Of a stretch of 64,000 nucleotides of DNA, positions 24,508-33,862 are shown in pieces. The notes beneath the pieces were generated by a model that saw only the letters and a list, made by a program, of their open reading frames with translations, made no database searches and was not told the origin of the DNA. Source of the stretch: Brevibacterium aurantiacum (lineage in GTDB: Bacteria > Actinomycetota > Actinomycetes > Actinomycetales > Brevibacteriaceae); contig NZ_VLTK01000012.1 in NCBI RefSeq assembly GCF_007558825.1, forward strand, positions 18,778 to 82,777. Direction: 5' to 3'. A program made the position numbers and the translations under genes. Numbering within the stretch: position 1 is the first letter of the stretch; each line of letters begins with the position of its first letter.

Positions 24508-25878
24508 TTAGAACTCCGCAGGATCGTCGGAGGCGGTCATCCGCCGACGAGTGATGACGACGGCTGCGGCACCGACGACGAGGAGCCCGACTCCGAGCGC
24601 CAGTCCGGTCATCTCCGCACCGGTGCGGGGCAGGTCACTGCCGCTGTCGCTGCCGTTCTGTCCGCCCTCGTCGACCGAGGTGCCGTTGGTGACGACGGTG
24701 AAGCTGCCGCCCTGTGCCTTGTCGAAGCTGTCGGCCTGGGCTGTGACGTTGTACGTTCCCAGCACAGCCTTGACCTTCGCCTGCACGCCGAAGGTCGCTT
24801 TGCCCTCGGAGTCGGCTTCCTTGGTCATCGTGTAGCGATCGACCTTGCCCTGAGCATGCTCGACCGTGATCGTGATCTTCTCACCCGGCTGTGCACCGGT
24901 GATGCCGAGCTTGATGCCCTCATTGAGGAAGTCCTCGGAGCTGATCTCGGTCGGATCGATGATGAGCGCCTGGGTCGCGGTTGTCGCGGCCTTCTTCTCA
25001 CCGTCTTCGGTGCTGGGGCTGGCCGGAGCGGTCGTCTCCGACGGTTCTGCCTTCGGAGCTTCAGACTCGGCCTCGTTGGGAGCAGGGGCCTCCGACTTGG
25101 CGTCGGTCTCCGTTGGCTCGGGAGTTTCGGATTCCGTCTCGGTCGGCTCGGGAGTCCGAGTTTCGGTCTCCGTGGGTTCCGGAGTCTTCGTCTCGGTCTC
25201 GGTCGGCTTAGGCGCAGCGGGCTGCTGGGCTTCCTTGGTTTCCGTGGGCTCTTCGCTCGGCTCTTCAGACTTGGTCTCGGTCGGAGTCGATGTCTCGGAT
25301 GGCTCATCGGTCGCGGTCTCGGACGGCTCTGGGGCCGCTCCAGTTGCAGGTGAGCAATCGGAGCCCTTGGCGTCCTCGTCGATGTCCGAGTCACTGGCTA
25401 CGACCTCGAAGGAGACCTTCGAGGAGTCCTTCTCGGTCTTCTCATCGGTGAGGTAGAGCGAGTATTCGCCGGAGGGGACCTTGGCGTTATCTGTGACGGA
25501 GAAGAAGTAGGTGCCGGACACCTTGCCCTTCTCGTCGACGGTCAGCTTGGTCTCTGGCGAGTATTTGGACCCGTCGGTGCCGACGACTGTGACGGTCGCC
25601 TTGTTGTCGGGTGTGAATCCGGTACCGGAGAATCCGATGCCCTTTTTGCGATCCGCGATATCGGCCCGGGTGACCTGCGCATCAGACAGTGTCGCCTGCG
25701 GGTCCGAGCTGTCGGGAACCTTGGAATCTGGGTCGGTTGACTGCTGTGCATCTTCATGTGCACAGAGCGGGCCTGCCGGCACCGGAGCGGACGCTGTCGC
25801 TGCGAACGCGGGAGCGCCAGCAAGACCTGTCAATGCAACGGCTACTGCGGGGGCAAGCACAAGACGCGAGGTCTTCAC
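24508..25878 (-). CDS. LPXTG-type (LPRTG) cell-wall-anchored surface protein
   Basis: A 456-residue surface protein starting at GTG 25878 with GAAAGG upstream. It has a signal peptide (about 1-26, ending AFA), an Ig-like domain (about 55-160, FSGTGFTPDNKATVTVVG), a long Pro/Thr/Glu/Ser stalk with ETETPEPTE repeats (about 175-290), a second Ig-like domain (about 300-400, DPTEISSEDFLNEG ... GTYNVTAQAD), and a sorting signal LPRTG (416-420), hydrophobic span and RRR tail. Sortase would anchor it to peptidoglycan with the stalk spanning the wall. No sortase gene is in the window. The second Ig-like domain matches one in the M28 peptidase at 54158. Confidence 0.88.
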   Translation of the reverse strand: MKTSRLVLAPAVAVALTGLAGAPAFAATASAPVPAGPLCAHEDAQQSTDPDSKVPDSSDPQATLSDAQVTRADIADRKKGIGFSGTGFTPDNKATVTVVGTDGSKYSPETKLTVDEKGKVSGTYFFSVTDNAKVPSGEYSLYLTDEKTEKDSSKVSFEVVASDSDIDEDAKGSDCSPATGAAPEPSETATDEPSETSTPTETKSEEPSEEPTETKEAQQPAAPKPTETETKTPEPTETETRTPEPTETESETPEPTETDAKSEAPAPNEAESEAPKAEPSETTAPASPSTEDGEKKAATTATQALIIDPTEISSEDFLNEGIKLGITGAQPGEKITITVEHAQGKVDRYTMTKEADSEGKATFGVQAKVKAVLGTYNVTAQADSFDKAQGGSFTVVTNGTSVDEGGQNGSDSGSDLPRTGAEMTGLALGVGLLVVGAAAVVITRRRMTASDDPAEF

Positions 25879-26053
25879 AGTAATGCCTTTCGTTCGTTGT
25901 CAACCCACGAAAGACGATGGACTCCCGGCATTCCTTGGCTTAAGAAGAGGAAGGCACCATCGTGCGCGGGTTCGTACAGCTCCTAACTCTAAGGCATTCA
26001 CGATCGGCTGTGGGGAGACACACGGGGGAAAACCAGCAAAAACACCACTGATC

Positions 26054-26069
26054 GTTATAGAGTCGTTAC
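26054..26069. promoter_or_regulatory. MtrA-like direct repeat upstream of the LPRTG gene and dcd
   Basis: GTTAT-AGAGTC-GTTAC: two pentamers with an 11-base period, about 175 bases upstream of the LPRTG gene (minus strand) and 97 bases before dcd. The same GTTAY-N6-GTTAC pattern is found at 48943 and 53813. It resembles binding sites of the actinobacterial response regulator MtrA. Confidence 0.45.
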
Positions 26070-26165
26070 CAAACTCCGGTGTGTCGCGGAGTCTGTGAGC
26101 AATTTCGCCCCTTCGTGAGTGCTGCCCACTGCACTCCTGAGCCCTGGGCGACTACCATCGGTTAC

Positions 26166-26744
26166 GTGACTCTCCTTTCCGATCGCGACATTCGCGCCGA
26201 GCTCGACTCCGGACGCATCGCCCTCGACCCCTATGACCCTTCTCTGATCCAGCCGGCCAGCGTTGACGTGTGCCTGGATCGCTACTTCCGTCTGTTCGAC
26301 AACCACAAGTACCCGGTCATCGACCCGAGTCTCGATCAGCCCGAGCTCACCCGCTTCGTCGAGGCGGCACCGGGGGAGCCGTTCGTGCTGCACCCGGGCG
26401 AGTTCGTCCTCGCCTCAACGCACGAGCTCGTCACTCTGCCCGACGATGTGGCCGCGCGGCTGGAGGGCAAGTCGTCGCTGGGGCGCCTCGGGCTGCTGAC
26501 CCACTCCACGGCAGGCTTCATCGATCCAGGGTTCAACGGTCATGTGACTCTCGAGCTTTCGAATGTCGCAACTCTGCCCATCACCCTGTGGCCGGGAATG
26601 AAGATCGGTCAGCTCTGCTTCTTCCGCCTCAGCTCGGCTGCGCTCAACCCCTACGGTTCGCAGGTCACCGGCAATCGCTATCAGGGTCAGCAGGGCCCCA
26701 CGGCCTCCCGTTCCCACCTCAACTTCTATCGGAGGGACATGTGA
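26166..26744 (+). CDS. dcd: dCTP deaminase (probably dUMP-forming, bifunctional Dcd-Dut)
   Basis: A 192-residue trimeric enzyme of the dUTPase fold that deaminates dCTP for dTMP synthesis. [13 protein letters not shown] opens it, [24 protein letters not shown] (about residues 98-121) is the active-site motif, and [14 protein letters not shown] lies near the C-terminus. Actinobacterial enzymes such as that of M. tuberculosis carry out both deamination and diphosphate release, and this one has their length. GTG 26166 is chosen: a TACCAT -10 lies 7 bases upstream (26153-26158), fitting leaderless translation. The next gene overlaps its stop (GTGA). Confidence 0.94.
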   Translation: MTLLSDRDIRAELDSGRIALDPYDPSLIQPASVDVCLDRYFRLFDNHKYPVIDPSLDQPELTRFVEAAPGEPFVLHPGEFVLASTHELVTLPDDVAARLEGKSSLGRLGLLTHSTAGFIDPGFNGHVTLELSNVATLPITLWPGMKIGQLCFFRLSSAALNPYGSQVTGNRYQGQQGPTASRSHLNFYRRDM

Positions 26745-27742
26745 CCACTCGCCGAGAGCTGCGGATGCAGCGTGAGGCCGCCGAGCGTGTCAGCGACACG
26801 GATGTCTCGGCGGACCTGCGCGGCTTCCATCTGCTTCTCCTCGACGAAGGGGTCGAGGTCTCCGATGTGCTCGCGCTCGTGCACAACAGGCTTCCCGACC
26901 TCGCGCCCCGCCTGGATGAAAGAGGTCAGCTGAAGCTGAGCCGACACTCACGCCTGAGTGAGGGAGTCGACCTCGATGCTGCCGCGATCGCCGCGCTCGA
27001 GGTTCCCGACTGGGCTCATCACGCGGTAGTCATCGACTGCCCTCGAGATCGCGAACCGGTCCCGCCGCCGGACTGGTTCAGCGACGCGGACGGACTCCAT
27101 GAGGCGTTCCCGGAAGGGCTGCCCAACCGGGAGGAGGAGCGGATGCTCAGCCTCATCCTGGGCGTCGCATCACGCTTGCACACCGGTGTCCGTCTGGCGG
27201 ACGAAGCGGGCCTGCCGACTCGGGTCATCGTGCCCGACCCGGAGGCGAAGATCGACCTCTACCTCTACTCGTCCTATTGGCTCGAGCCCGACGTGGCGCT
27301 GTCGCTCGTCCGCAAGCACGCTCCGCATGCCTTCCAGCAGGCGCTGCCGACACCCGACGAGGCTGTCCTGGCCCAGGCCACGATCGACGATCCGCTCTTC
27401 GATCCCTCGGCGCCGGTCATCCTCGACGGCTATTCGCTCCTCGTCCCTCTCGGGGAGATCAGTGAGAAGGCCGGCATGATCGAGATTCGCGTATCGGAAT
27501 CTGACTGGGTGCCGCCGATCATCGGCAAGCATCTTCAGATGCCGCTGATCGAGTACCACGTGCACTGGATGGATACCGACTCGAAGCGCTACCAGCCGGT
27601 CCAGACCCGTCGTTTCCGGCGAATGCGCAACAAGGTGGCCGGCCTCGTCGACAGCATCGGAGCAGAACTGCTCATCGGCTGTGACGGCACCGGCCTGGAT
27701 GAGGCCGGCTTCCTCGTCACGAGCAGCCAGCTCCGCAGCTGA
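26741..27742 (+). CDS. hypothetical protein coupled to dcd
   Basis: A 333-residue cytoplasmic protein that I do not recognise. It starts at GTG 26741 overlapping the dcd stop. It is acidic, mixed alpha/beta, with no membrane span or signal peptide. Notable segments are [23 protein letters not shown] (about 24-46), [29 protein letters not shown] (about 165-193) and a His-rich [13 protein letters not shown] (about 270-282). The tight coupling suggests a stoichiometric or functional link with dCTP deaminase, but it could simply be a fixed neighbour. Confidence 0.6.
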   Translation: MTTRRELRMQREAAERVSDTDVSADLRGFHLLLLDEGVEVSDVLALVHNRLPDLAPRLDERGQLKLSRHSRLSEGVDLDAAAIAALEVPDWAHHAVVIDCPRDREPVPPPDWFSDADGLHEAFPEGLPNREEERMLSLILGVASRLHTGVRLADEAGLPTRVIVPDPEAKIDLYLYSSYWLEPDVALSLVRKHAPHAFQQALPTPDEAVLAQATIDDPLFDPSAPVILDGYSLLVPLGEISEKAGMIEIRVSESDWVPPIIGKHLQMPLIEYHVHWMDTDSKRYQPVQTRRFRRMRNKVAGLVDSIGAELLIGCDGTGLDEAGFLVTSSQLRS

Positions 27743-27769
27743 CGCAGGTTCCAGTTCCCAGCCCGCAGC

Positions 27770-27823
27770 CCCCAGGCCGTTGCGAAGCTGGCTAAGCCCC
27801 AGGCCGTTGCGAAGCTGACTAGG
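27770..27823. repeat. 27-bp tandem duplication after the dcd partner gene
   Basis: Two adjacent 27-base units (27770-27796, 27797-27823) starting CCCCAGGCCGTTGCGAAGCT, with two mismatches. The remaining gap to 28045 shows no gene; it must hold the promoter of the mrp operon. Confidence 0.85.
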
Positions 27824-28045
27824 CCCCCGGTTCGCGGCAAAATCGACTCCGCCGGCGGTGAACGGTTTGATTCGAGCAGGATTCGCGCAGAACCTGCGTG
27901 GAATGGGCGTGGAAGCTGAGCAGAATGTGTTCATAATGACTGCCGCGAACGGCCTCATTGATTGGGAGATACGTAGGGTGTCGTGAGAAAATACTGTTGA
28001 GCACTGCATTCTGGCAAATCTTATAAATGACGGAGGTGTCCGCCG

Positions 28046-31000
28046 GTGATAGTCATGACAGGAGCCTTTTTCGGGGCTGCTGTCATTGCGTACCCACTGG
28101 TCAGGCGCCTCGGTCGCAACGGGTTCTTCTTCCTTGCGTTGGTGCCGTTCGCCGCGCTGATCTTCAGCCTGGCCAAGGTCCCCGACATCTTCGGGTCTGC
28201 AGGTTCGCCCTTGGTCGAGAGCATGAACTGGCTTCCGGCACTCGGCCTCGAAGGGATCTTCCGCCTCGACGAACTCTCCTGGATCATGAGTCTTCTGGTC
28301 ACAGGCGTCGGTGCCCTCGTCTTCGTCTACTGTGCCCGCTACTTCCCGCCCGATGAGCCTGGCCTGGCCCGGTTCGCCGCAGTCTTCATGGCCTTCGCAG
28401 GAATGATGTACGGACTCGTCATCGCCGATGAGCTCCTCATGCTCTACCTGTTCTGGGAAGGCACCACGGTCTTCTCCTACCTGCTCATCGGCCACAGCCA
28501 ATCCCGCCGTCGCTCCCGTCAGGCCGCACTGCAGGCCCTCATCGTCACCACGGCCGGCGGACTTGCCATGCTCGTGGGTATGATCCTGCTGATGGCCGCG
28601 ACCGGAACAGGTCAGATTTCGACGCTCATGGAGCGCGCGAGTCTCGGGCTGGACACCGGGCCCGTCATCGTCACGGCCGTGATCCTCATCCTCGTCGGGG
28701 CGGTCTCGAAATCCGCGCTGCTGCCCTTCCACTTCTGGCTCCCCGGCGCCATGGCAGCACCGACCCCGGTCAGCGCCTACCTGCACGCAGCGGCGATGGT
28801 CAAGGCCGGGATCTACCTCATCCTGCGTCTGGCGCCGGGCTACCACGCACTCCCGGGGTGGTCGGAGACCCTGCTCACCCTGGGACTGCTCACGATGTTC
28901 ATCGGCGGCTGGCAGGCCCTGAAGCAGACCGACCTCAAACTTCTGCTCGCCTTCGGCACGGTCTCCCAGCTCGGGTTCCTCACGACGATGGCCTCCTTCG
29001 GCACACCCGACATCACCAAGGCCGCGCTGGCGATGCTCATTGCACACGCCCTATTCAAGGCCTGTCTGTTCCTGTGCGTGGGCATCATCGACCACCGTGC
29101 CGGAACGCGTGACCTGACGAAGCTCTCCGGTGGCTGGAAGGCCTTCCCCGTCGTGGCCGTCTGCGCCACAATCGCCGCAGCTTCGATGTCCGGCCTGCCG
29201 CCGCTGCTGGGATTTGTGGCCAAGGAGGCGGTCTATTCGACTCTGCTGGGCTCTGGGGACAAGGCATCGATCATTGCGCTGATCGGCGTCATGATCGGCT
29301 CGATGCTCACCGTGGCCTACTCGGCGCGATTCGTCTGGGGCGCGTTCTCGAGCAAAGCGGGCGTCGACGACATCGCCCGCCGCGATGAGAAGATCACGCT
29401 CATCATCTCCCCGGTCATGCTCACCGTGCTCACCGTGGCGTTGGGACCGGCCGCCGGGCTCATCGACGGCTACTTCGGAGCCTGGACCTCGATGCTGCCG
29501 GTCATCGACCCCGGCGACGGCGACTACCACCTGGCCCTATGGCACGGGCTCGAACCTGCGCTGGCCCTGTCCGCGATCACCATTGCCGTCGGCCTGGGCC
29601 TCTTCTTCCTCCGCGACTCGTTTGCCAAGGTCCAGTCGACGCTGCCTTCGGGGCTGGATTTCCACGACCTCTACAGCAAGCTGATCAACTGGATGGAGAG
29701 GCTGGCCCTGTGGGTCACCTCACGCACCCAGCGCGGTTCGCTGCCGTTCTACCAGAGCGTGATCTACCTCGTCCTCGTGGCAGGCATCGGTCTGGCTGTG
29801 ATCTCGAACGACACCTGGAACATCGATTTCAAACTCTTCGACACCCCGCTCGACTTCATAGTCGCAGCGGTCCTCATCATCGTCGCGGTCGCAGCCACCC
29901 GCGCTAAGAAGCGTTTCACCGCCGTGGTCGTCACCGGAATCTCGGGCTATGCGATGGTCGCCTACTTCGCCTTCGTCGGAGCCCCGGACCTGGCCCTGAC
30001 CCAGGTACTCGTCGAGACCATCACCATCGTCGTCTTCGTCCTCGTCCTGCGTCGCCTTCCGGCTCGGATCGGTCAGAGCACCGGACGCTTCACCCCGGCC
30101 TGGCGCGCCATCATCGGCGCCGCAGTCGGCGTGACCATGATGGTGGTTGTGCTCATCGCCGCCGGTGTGCGCATCAGCGACCCAGTCTCCGTGGACTTCG
30201 GTCAGCTCGCCTACGAACTCGGCCACGGCAAGAACATCGTCAACGTGACTCTTGTCGACATCCGCGTCTGGGACACCCTCGGTGAGATCTCGGTCCTCGT
30301 CGCCGCCGGCACCGGCATCGCCGGACTGATCTTCGTCCGCGGCCGTGAAGGACACCTCCACCGTTTCGTCTCCCGCCGTGACGGCACCGAGCTGCAGGGG
30401 CGGGTGCGCTTCCAGCCGGTCGCCGAGGAGATCGGCAACTTCCACGACACTCAGCGCGAGGATGTGACACAGCGGCGAGTCTCCTGGCTCATTGCCGGAC
30501 GCACACTGGCCCCACGCAACCGATCCATCATCCTCGAGGTGACCGCCCGCCTGATCTTCCACGCTGTCCTCATCTTCTCCCTCTACCTCCTCTTCGCCGG
30601 CCACAACGATCCCGGCGGCGGCTTCGCCGGAGGTCTCGTGGCCGGTCTGGCACTGGTCGTGCGCTACCTCGCCGGAGGCAAATTCGAACTCGCCGAGGCG
30701 GCCCGCTTCACCCCCTCGGGCATGCTGGGAACCGGAATGATCATGGCCGTGCTCACCGGCGTCGGCGGGTGGATCTGGGGCGACACCGTGTTCAAGTCCG
30801 TCTATCTCGAGGGCGACATTCCGGTGCTCGGGCACCTGTCGTTCGGAACCTCGACGTTCTTCGACATCGGCGTCTACCTCATCGTCGTCGGCCTCATGCT
30901 CGACATCCTCAGATCCTTGGGCGCCGAGGTGGACCTGCACCAGGAGCGCGATGAGATGGTGTTGACCAATCGACTCAACCAGTCGTACAACCTCTCGGAG

Positions 31001-31099
31001 AACTTCAGCGCCGAGGCTGAGCACGACGCGGTCTCCTCGATCCTCGACCGTGTCAACCACCTCGACGTGGACAACGGCGCGGAAGGGGGACGGCTATGA
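28046..31099 (+). CDS. mnhA: Na+/H+ antiporter subunit A fused to subunit B (Mrp/Mnh)
   Basis: A 1017-residue, roughly 25-span membrane protein of the multisubunit Mrp antiporter. Residues 1-600 are the proton-pump-like antiporter module related to complex I NuoL, with YLFWEGTTVFSYLLIGH, conserved Lys and Glu in HFWLPGAMAAPTPVSAYLHAAAMVKAG and KACLF. Residues 620-800 are the MrpA C-terminal extension with GAPDLALTQVLVET. Residues about 825-970 are a MrpB domain (FAGHNDPGGGFAGGLVAG). The A-B fusion is usual in actinobacteria. GTG 28046 has GGAGGT 8 bases upstream. Na+ export at high salt or pH is the expected role. Confidence 0.95.
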   Translation: MIVMTGAFFGAAVIAYPLVRRLGRNGFFFLALVPFAALIFSLAKVPDIFGSAGSPLVESMNWLPALGLEGIFRLDELSWIMSLLVTGVGALVFVYCARYFPPDEPGLARFAAVFMAFAGMMYGLVIADELLMLYLFWEGTTVFSYLLIGHSQSRRRSRQAALQALIVTTAGGLAMLVGMILLMAATGTGQISTLMERASLGLDTGPVIVTAVILILVGAVSKSALLPFHFWLPGAMAAPTPVSAYLHAAAMVKAGIYLILRLAPGYHALPGWSETLLTLGLLTMFIGGWQALKQTDLKLLLAFGTVSQLGFLTTMASFGTPDITKAALAMLIAHALFKACLFLCVGIIDHRAGTRDLTKLSGGWKAFPVVAVCATIAAASMSGLPPLLGFVAKEAVYSTLLGSGDKASIIALIGVMIGSMLTVAYSARFVWGAFSSKAGVDDIARRDEKITLIISPVMLTVLTVALGPAAGLIDGYFGAWTSMLPVIDPGDGDYHLALWHGLEPALALSAITIAVGLGLFFLRDSFAKVQSTLPSGLDFHDLYSKLINWMERLALWVTSRTQRGSLPFYQSVIYLVLVAGIGLAVISNDTWNIDFKLFDTPLDFIVAAVLIIVAVAATRAKKRFTAVVVTGISGYAMVAYFAFVGAPDLALTQVLVETITIVVFVLVLRRLPARIGQSTGRFTPAWRAIIGAAVGVTMMVVVLIAAGVRISDPVSVDFGQLAYELGHGKNIVNVTLVDIRVWDTLGEISVLVAAGTGIAGLIFVRGREGHLHRFVSRRDGTELQGRVRFQPVAEEIGNFHDTQREDVTQRRVSWLIAGRTLAPRNRSIILEVTARLIFHAVLIFSLYLLFAGHNDPGGGFAGGLVAGLALVVRYLAGGKFELAEAARFTPSGMLGTGMIMAVLTGVGGWIWGDTVFKSVYLEGDIPVLGHLSFGTSTFFDIGVYLIVVGLMLDILRSLGAEVDLHQERDEMVLTNRLNQSYNLSENFSAEAEHDAVSSILDRVNHLDVDNGAEGGRL

Positions 31100-31695
31100 C
31101 TGTGCCCTTCATCATGGTGCTGGCCATGGGATTCCTCTTCGCCTGTGGCATCTACCTCATGCTCGAACGCTCCCTGACCCGCGTGCTGCTGGGCTTCATC
31201 CTTCTGGGCAACGGAGTCAATGTCCTCATCATCCTCACCGCAGGCAGGGGAGTCCCGCCGCTGACTGACGGGAAGAACCTGTCCACGGAGGGCATGTCGG
31301 ATCCGCTGCCACAGGCGCTCATCCTCACGGCTATCGTCATCACGTTCGCGGTCACAGCGTTCCTGCTGGCCATGATCTACCGCTCCTGGCGATTGGTCCG
31401 TGCCGATTCGCTGCAGGATGATACCGCCGACCTGCGGGTGGCGATCACGAAGATGATCGACTCCGAGGCGGAAGCGAGCACGGACTACGACGACACCGAG
31501 TTCGGTGATGAGGCCGAAAGCCCGATCACCGGCGCCATCGACCTCGACGACGACGGCAAGCCACATGAACGTGAAGTCGGCGAGGTCAGCACGGACAGGG
31601 CGAAGTACGGTGCGGGCAAGGGCAGGGCCGGGACCACCTCGGCGAACCAGGACGGCAGAGGTTCCGAAGGAACCGAGACGGAGGAGAAGAAATGA
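31096..31695 (+). CDS. mnhC: Na+/H+ antiporter subunit C (NuoK-like) with cytoplasmic tail
   Basis: A 199-residue subunit related to NuoK. Three membrane spans occupy about residues 3-105 (CGIYLMLERSLTRVLLGFILLGNGVNVLIIL, SDPLPQALILTAIVITFAVTAFLLAM). An acidic, likely disordered tail of about 85 residues follows, longer than in typical MrpC (about 113-125 residues). The ATG overlaps the previous stop (ATGA, 31096-31099). Confidence 0.93.
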   Translation: MTVPFIMVLAMGFLFACGIYLMLERSLTRVLLGFILLGNGVNVLIILTAGRGVPPLTDGKNLSTEGMSDPLPQALILTAIVITFAVTAFLLAMIYRSWRLVRADSLQDDTADLRVAITKMIDSEAEASTDYDDTEFGDEAESPITGAIDLDDDGKPHEREVGEVSTDRAKYGAGKGRAGTTSANQDGRGSEGTETEEKK

Positions 31696-33275
31696 TGGAT
31701 CTCCTCCCCGTGCTTGTGCCGCTGCCCGTTCTCCTGCCCCTTCTCGGTGCAGGCTTGGCGCTGGTGCTGTCGAAGCACTCGCGGGCACAGAACATCGTGT
31801 CGATCCTGATCCTCAGCGCGGGCATGATCATCTCCCTCATCATGCTCTTCGGCGTCGACGCCCACGGCCCGCAGGTAGTGGCGATCGGCGGGTGGGAGCC
31901 GCCAGCAGGGATCGTGCTCGTCGCCGATAGGCTCTCCTCGCTCATGCTCGTCGTATCCTCCCTGGTCACCTTGTGCGTGCTCATCTACGCGCTCAGCCAG
32001 GACGCCAACGACGATTCGAACGAGACTCCGATCTCCGTGTTCAACCCCAGTTATCTGGTGCTGTGCGCGGGCGTCGCCAACGCCTTCCTCGCCGGTGACC
32101 TCTTCAACCTCTACGTCGGCTTCGAGATGTTCCTCGTCGCCTCCTATGTGCTGCTGACACTCGGTGCCACGGCCGAGCGGATCCGGGCGGGCGTGACCTA
32201 CGTCGTCGTCTCGCTCGTGTCCTCGATCATCTTCCTGGCAGCGATCGGCGTCATCTACTCGGCGACCGGAACAGTGAACATGGCGCAGTTGGCAGAGCGG
32301 CTGAGCGAACTGCCGCCGGATGTGCAGATGATCCTGCATGTCCTCCTGCTCCTCGGCTTCGGCATCAAGGCCGCGATCTTCCCGCTGTCCTTCTGGCTGC
32401 CCGACTCCTATCCGACCGCTCCGGCCCCGGTCACGGCTGTTTTCGCGGGGCTGCTGACGAAGGTCGGCATCTATGCGATCATCCGCACCGAGACGCTGCT
32501 GTTCTCCGAGTCCTCTCTGCGAGTGCCTCTCCTGATAGCGGCAGCATTGACGATGGTGGTCGGAATCTTAGGCGCGATCGCCCAGTCGGAGATCAAGAGG
32601 ATCGTGTCCTTCACCCTCGTCTCCCACATCGGCTACATGCTCTTCGGTGTGGCTCTGGGGACCACCGTCGGACTCTCTGCCGCTATCTACTACACGGTCC
32701 ACCACATCATCGTCCAGACTGCGCTGTTCCTGGCCATAGGAATGGTGGAGATGCGAGGTGGGTCGACCTCGACCAGGTCCCTGGGCGGCCTCATGGTGCT
32801 GTCCCCGGCGCTGTCGATCATCTTCTTCATCCCTGCCCTCAACCTCTCCGGCATCCCGCCGTTCTCCGGGTTCATCGGCAAGGTTGCCCTCTTCGCCGCC
32901 GGCTTCTCCGACCACGACTGGCTCGCTGTCAGCCTCATCGTCGCCGGCACGGTGACCAGCCTGCTGACCCTCTACGTCATCGGGCGTACCTTCAACCTGG
33001 CCTTCTGGCGAGACCCTGCGGATGCGGAGGAGCCGAACGAAGAGCTCGTCACAGAATTCGCCGAACGCAAGAAGGCGAAGCTCGCGGGCAAGCCCTGGAA
33101 ATCACAGATCGGCGTACCGGGATCGATGTTCGCCGCCACCACCGTGGTTGTCATCGCCTCCATCGTCCTCACCGTCTTCGCGGCCCCGCTGTGGGGCATG
33201 GCGAACCGTGCTGCGGAGAACCTGCAGACGCCGGTCGGCTACGTGAGCGATGTGCTCGGGGGTGATGGCCTGTGA
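31692..33275 (+). CDS. mnhD: Na+/H+ antiporter subunit D
   Basis: A 527-residue subunit related to NuoM/N with about 14 spans. DLFNLYVGFEMFLVASYVLLTLG carries the key Glu, and KAAIFPLSFWLPDSYPTAPAPVTAVFAGLLTKVGIYA carries the Lys residues of the proton channel. A hydrophilic stretch about 430-475 precedes the last span. It overlaps subunit C by ATGA. MrpA and MrpD together form the ion-translocating core. Confidence 0.94.
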   Translation: MMDLLPVLVPLPVLLPLLGAGLALVLSKHSRAQNIVSILILSAGMIISLIMLFGVDAHGPQVVAIGGWEPPAGIVLVADRLSSLMLVVSSLVTLCVLIYALSQDANDDSNETPISVFNPSYLVLCAGVANAFLAGDLFNLYVGFEMFLVASYVLLTLGATAERIRAGVTYVVVSLVSSIIFLAAIGVIYSATGTVNMAQLAERLSELPPDVQMILHVLLLLGFGIKAAIFPLSFWLPDSYPTAPAPVTAVFAGLLTKVGIYAIIRTETLLFSESSLRVPLLIAAALTMVVGILGAIAQSEIKRIVSFTLVSHIGYMLFGVALGTTVGLSAAIYYTVHHIIVQTALFLAIGMVEMRGGSTSTRSLGGLMVLSPALSIIFFIPALNLSGIPPFSGFIGKVALFAAGFSDHDWLAVSLIVAGTVTSLLTLYVIGRTFNLAFWRDPADAEEPNEELVTEFAERKKAKLAGKPWKSQIGVPGSMFAATTVVVIASIVLTVFAAPLWGMANRAAENLQTPVGYVSDVLGGDGL

Positions 33276-33862
33276 GTCCCAACCGGCCTCGGATGACGAA
33301 GCGCAGGAGCTTCGTCCAACAGCTCGTTCTGGTGTTCTTCCTCGTCCTGCTGTGGGTGATGCTCTGGGATGCGGTGTCGCTCATGCACATCATCACGGGC
33401 ATCATCCTCGCATTCCTCGTGACCCGCGTGTTCTACCTGCCGCCGGTGGTGCTCTCCGGCAGGTTCAACATCATCCACGCCCTCAGCTACGGACTGTGGT
33501 TCCTCTATTCGCTCATCATCGCCTCTGTCGAGGTGGCTTGGTACGCATTCCGGCCGCGCGCGGTGGGCGCAGGATCGGTCATCGCCTGCGACCTGCGCAC
33601 GAGTTCGGACCTTCTGATGACACTCGTAGCCGACACTGCCAGCCTCATCCCCGGATCGATCATCGTCGACAGCGACCGGGCGCTGGGCGTCCTCTATCTG
33701 CACGTCCTCGACTGCGATTCCGAGGAGAAGGTCCTCGCCGCCAAGGAGCTGGTCTACCATATCGAAGAGCTGCTCATCAAAGCCCTCGGCTCCCATCGTG
33801 ACCTCGCTGCGCTGAAGGTCACCCCCGATCCGATGGCCGATGAACGCGGAGGTGCCCGATGA
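33272..33862 (+). CDS. mnhE: Na+/H+ antiporter subunit E
   Basis: A 196-residue subunit with about three N-terminal spans and a soluble C-terminal domain (PGSIIVDSDRALGVLYLHVLD near 125-145 is the family signature). GTG 33272 overlaps the mnhD stop (GTGA). The length is normal for MrpE with a slightly extended C-terminus. Confidence 0.92.
   Translation: MSPNRPRMTKRRSFVQQLVLVFFLVLLWVMLWDAVSLMHIITGIILAFLVTRVFYLPPVVLSGRFNIIHALSYGLWFLYSLIIASVEVAWYAFRPRAVGAGSVIACDLRTSSDLLMTLVADTASLIPGSIIVDSDRALGVLYLHVLDCDSEEKVLAAKELVYHIEELLIKALGSHRDLAALKVTPDPMADERGGAR

Noticed and set aside
27170..29047. long minus-strand open frame (625 codons) opposite mnhA
   Set aside because: Asp/Glu/His/Arg-rich translation without fold-like pattern; it is the antisense shadow of a high G+C membrane-protein gene with strong family match on the other strand.
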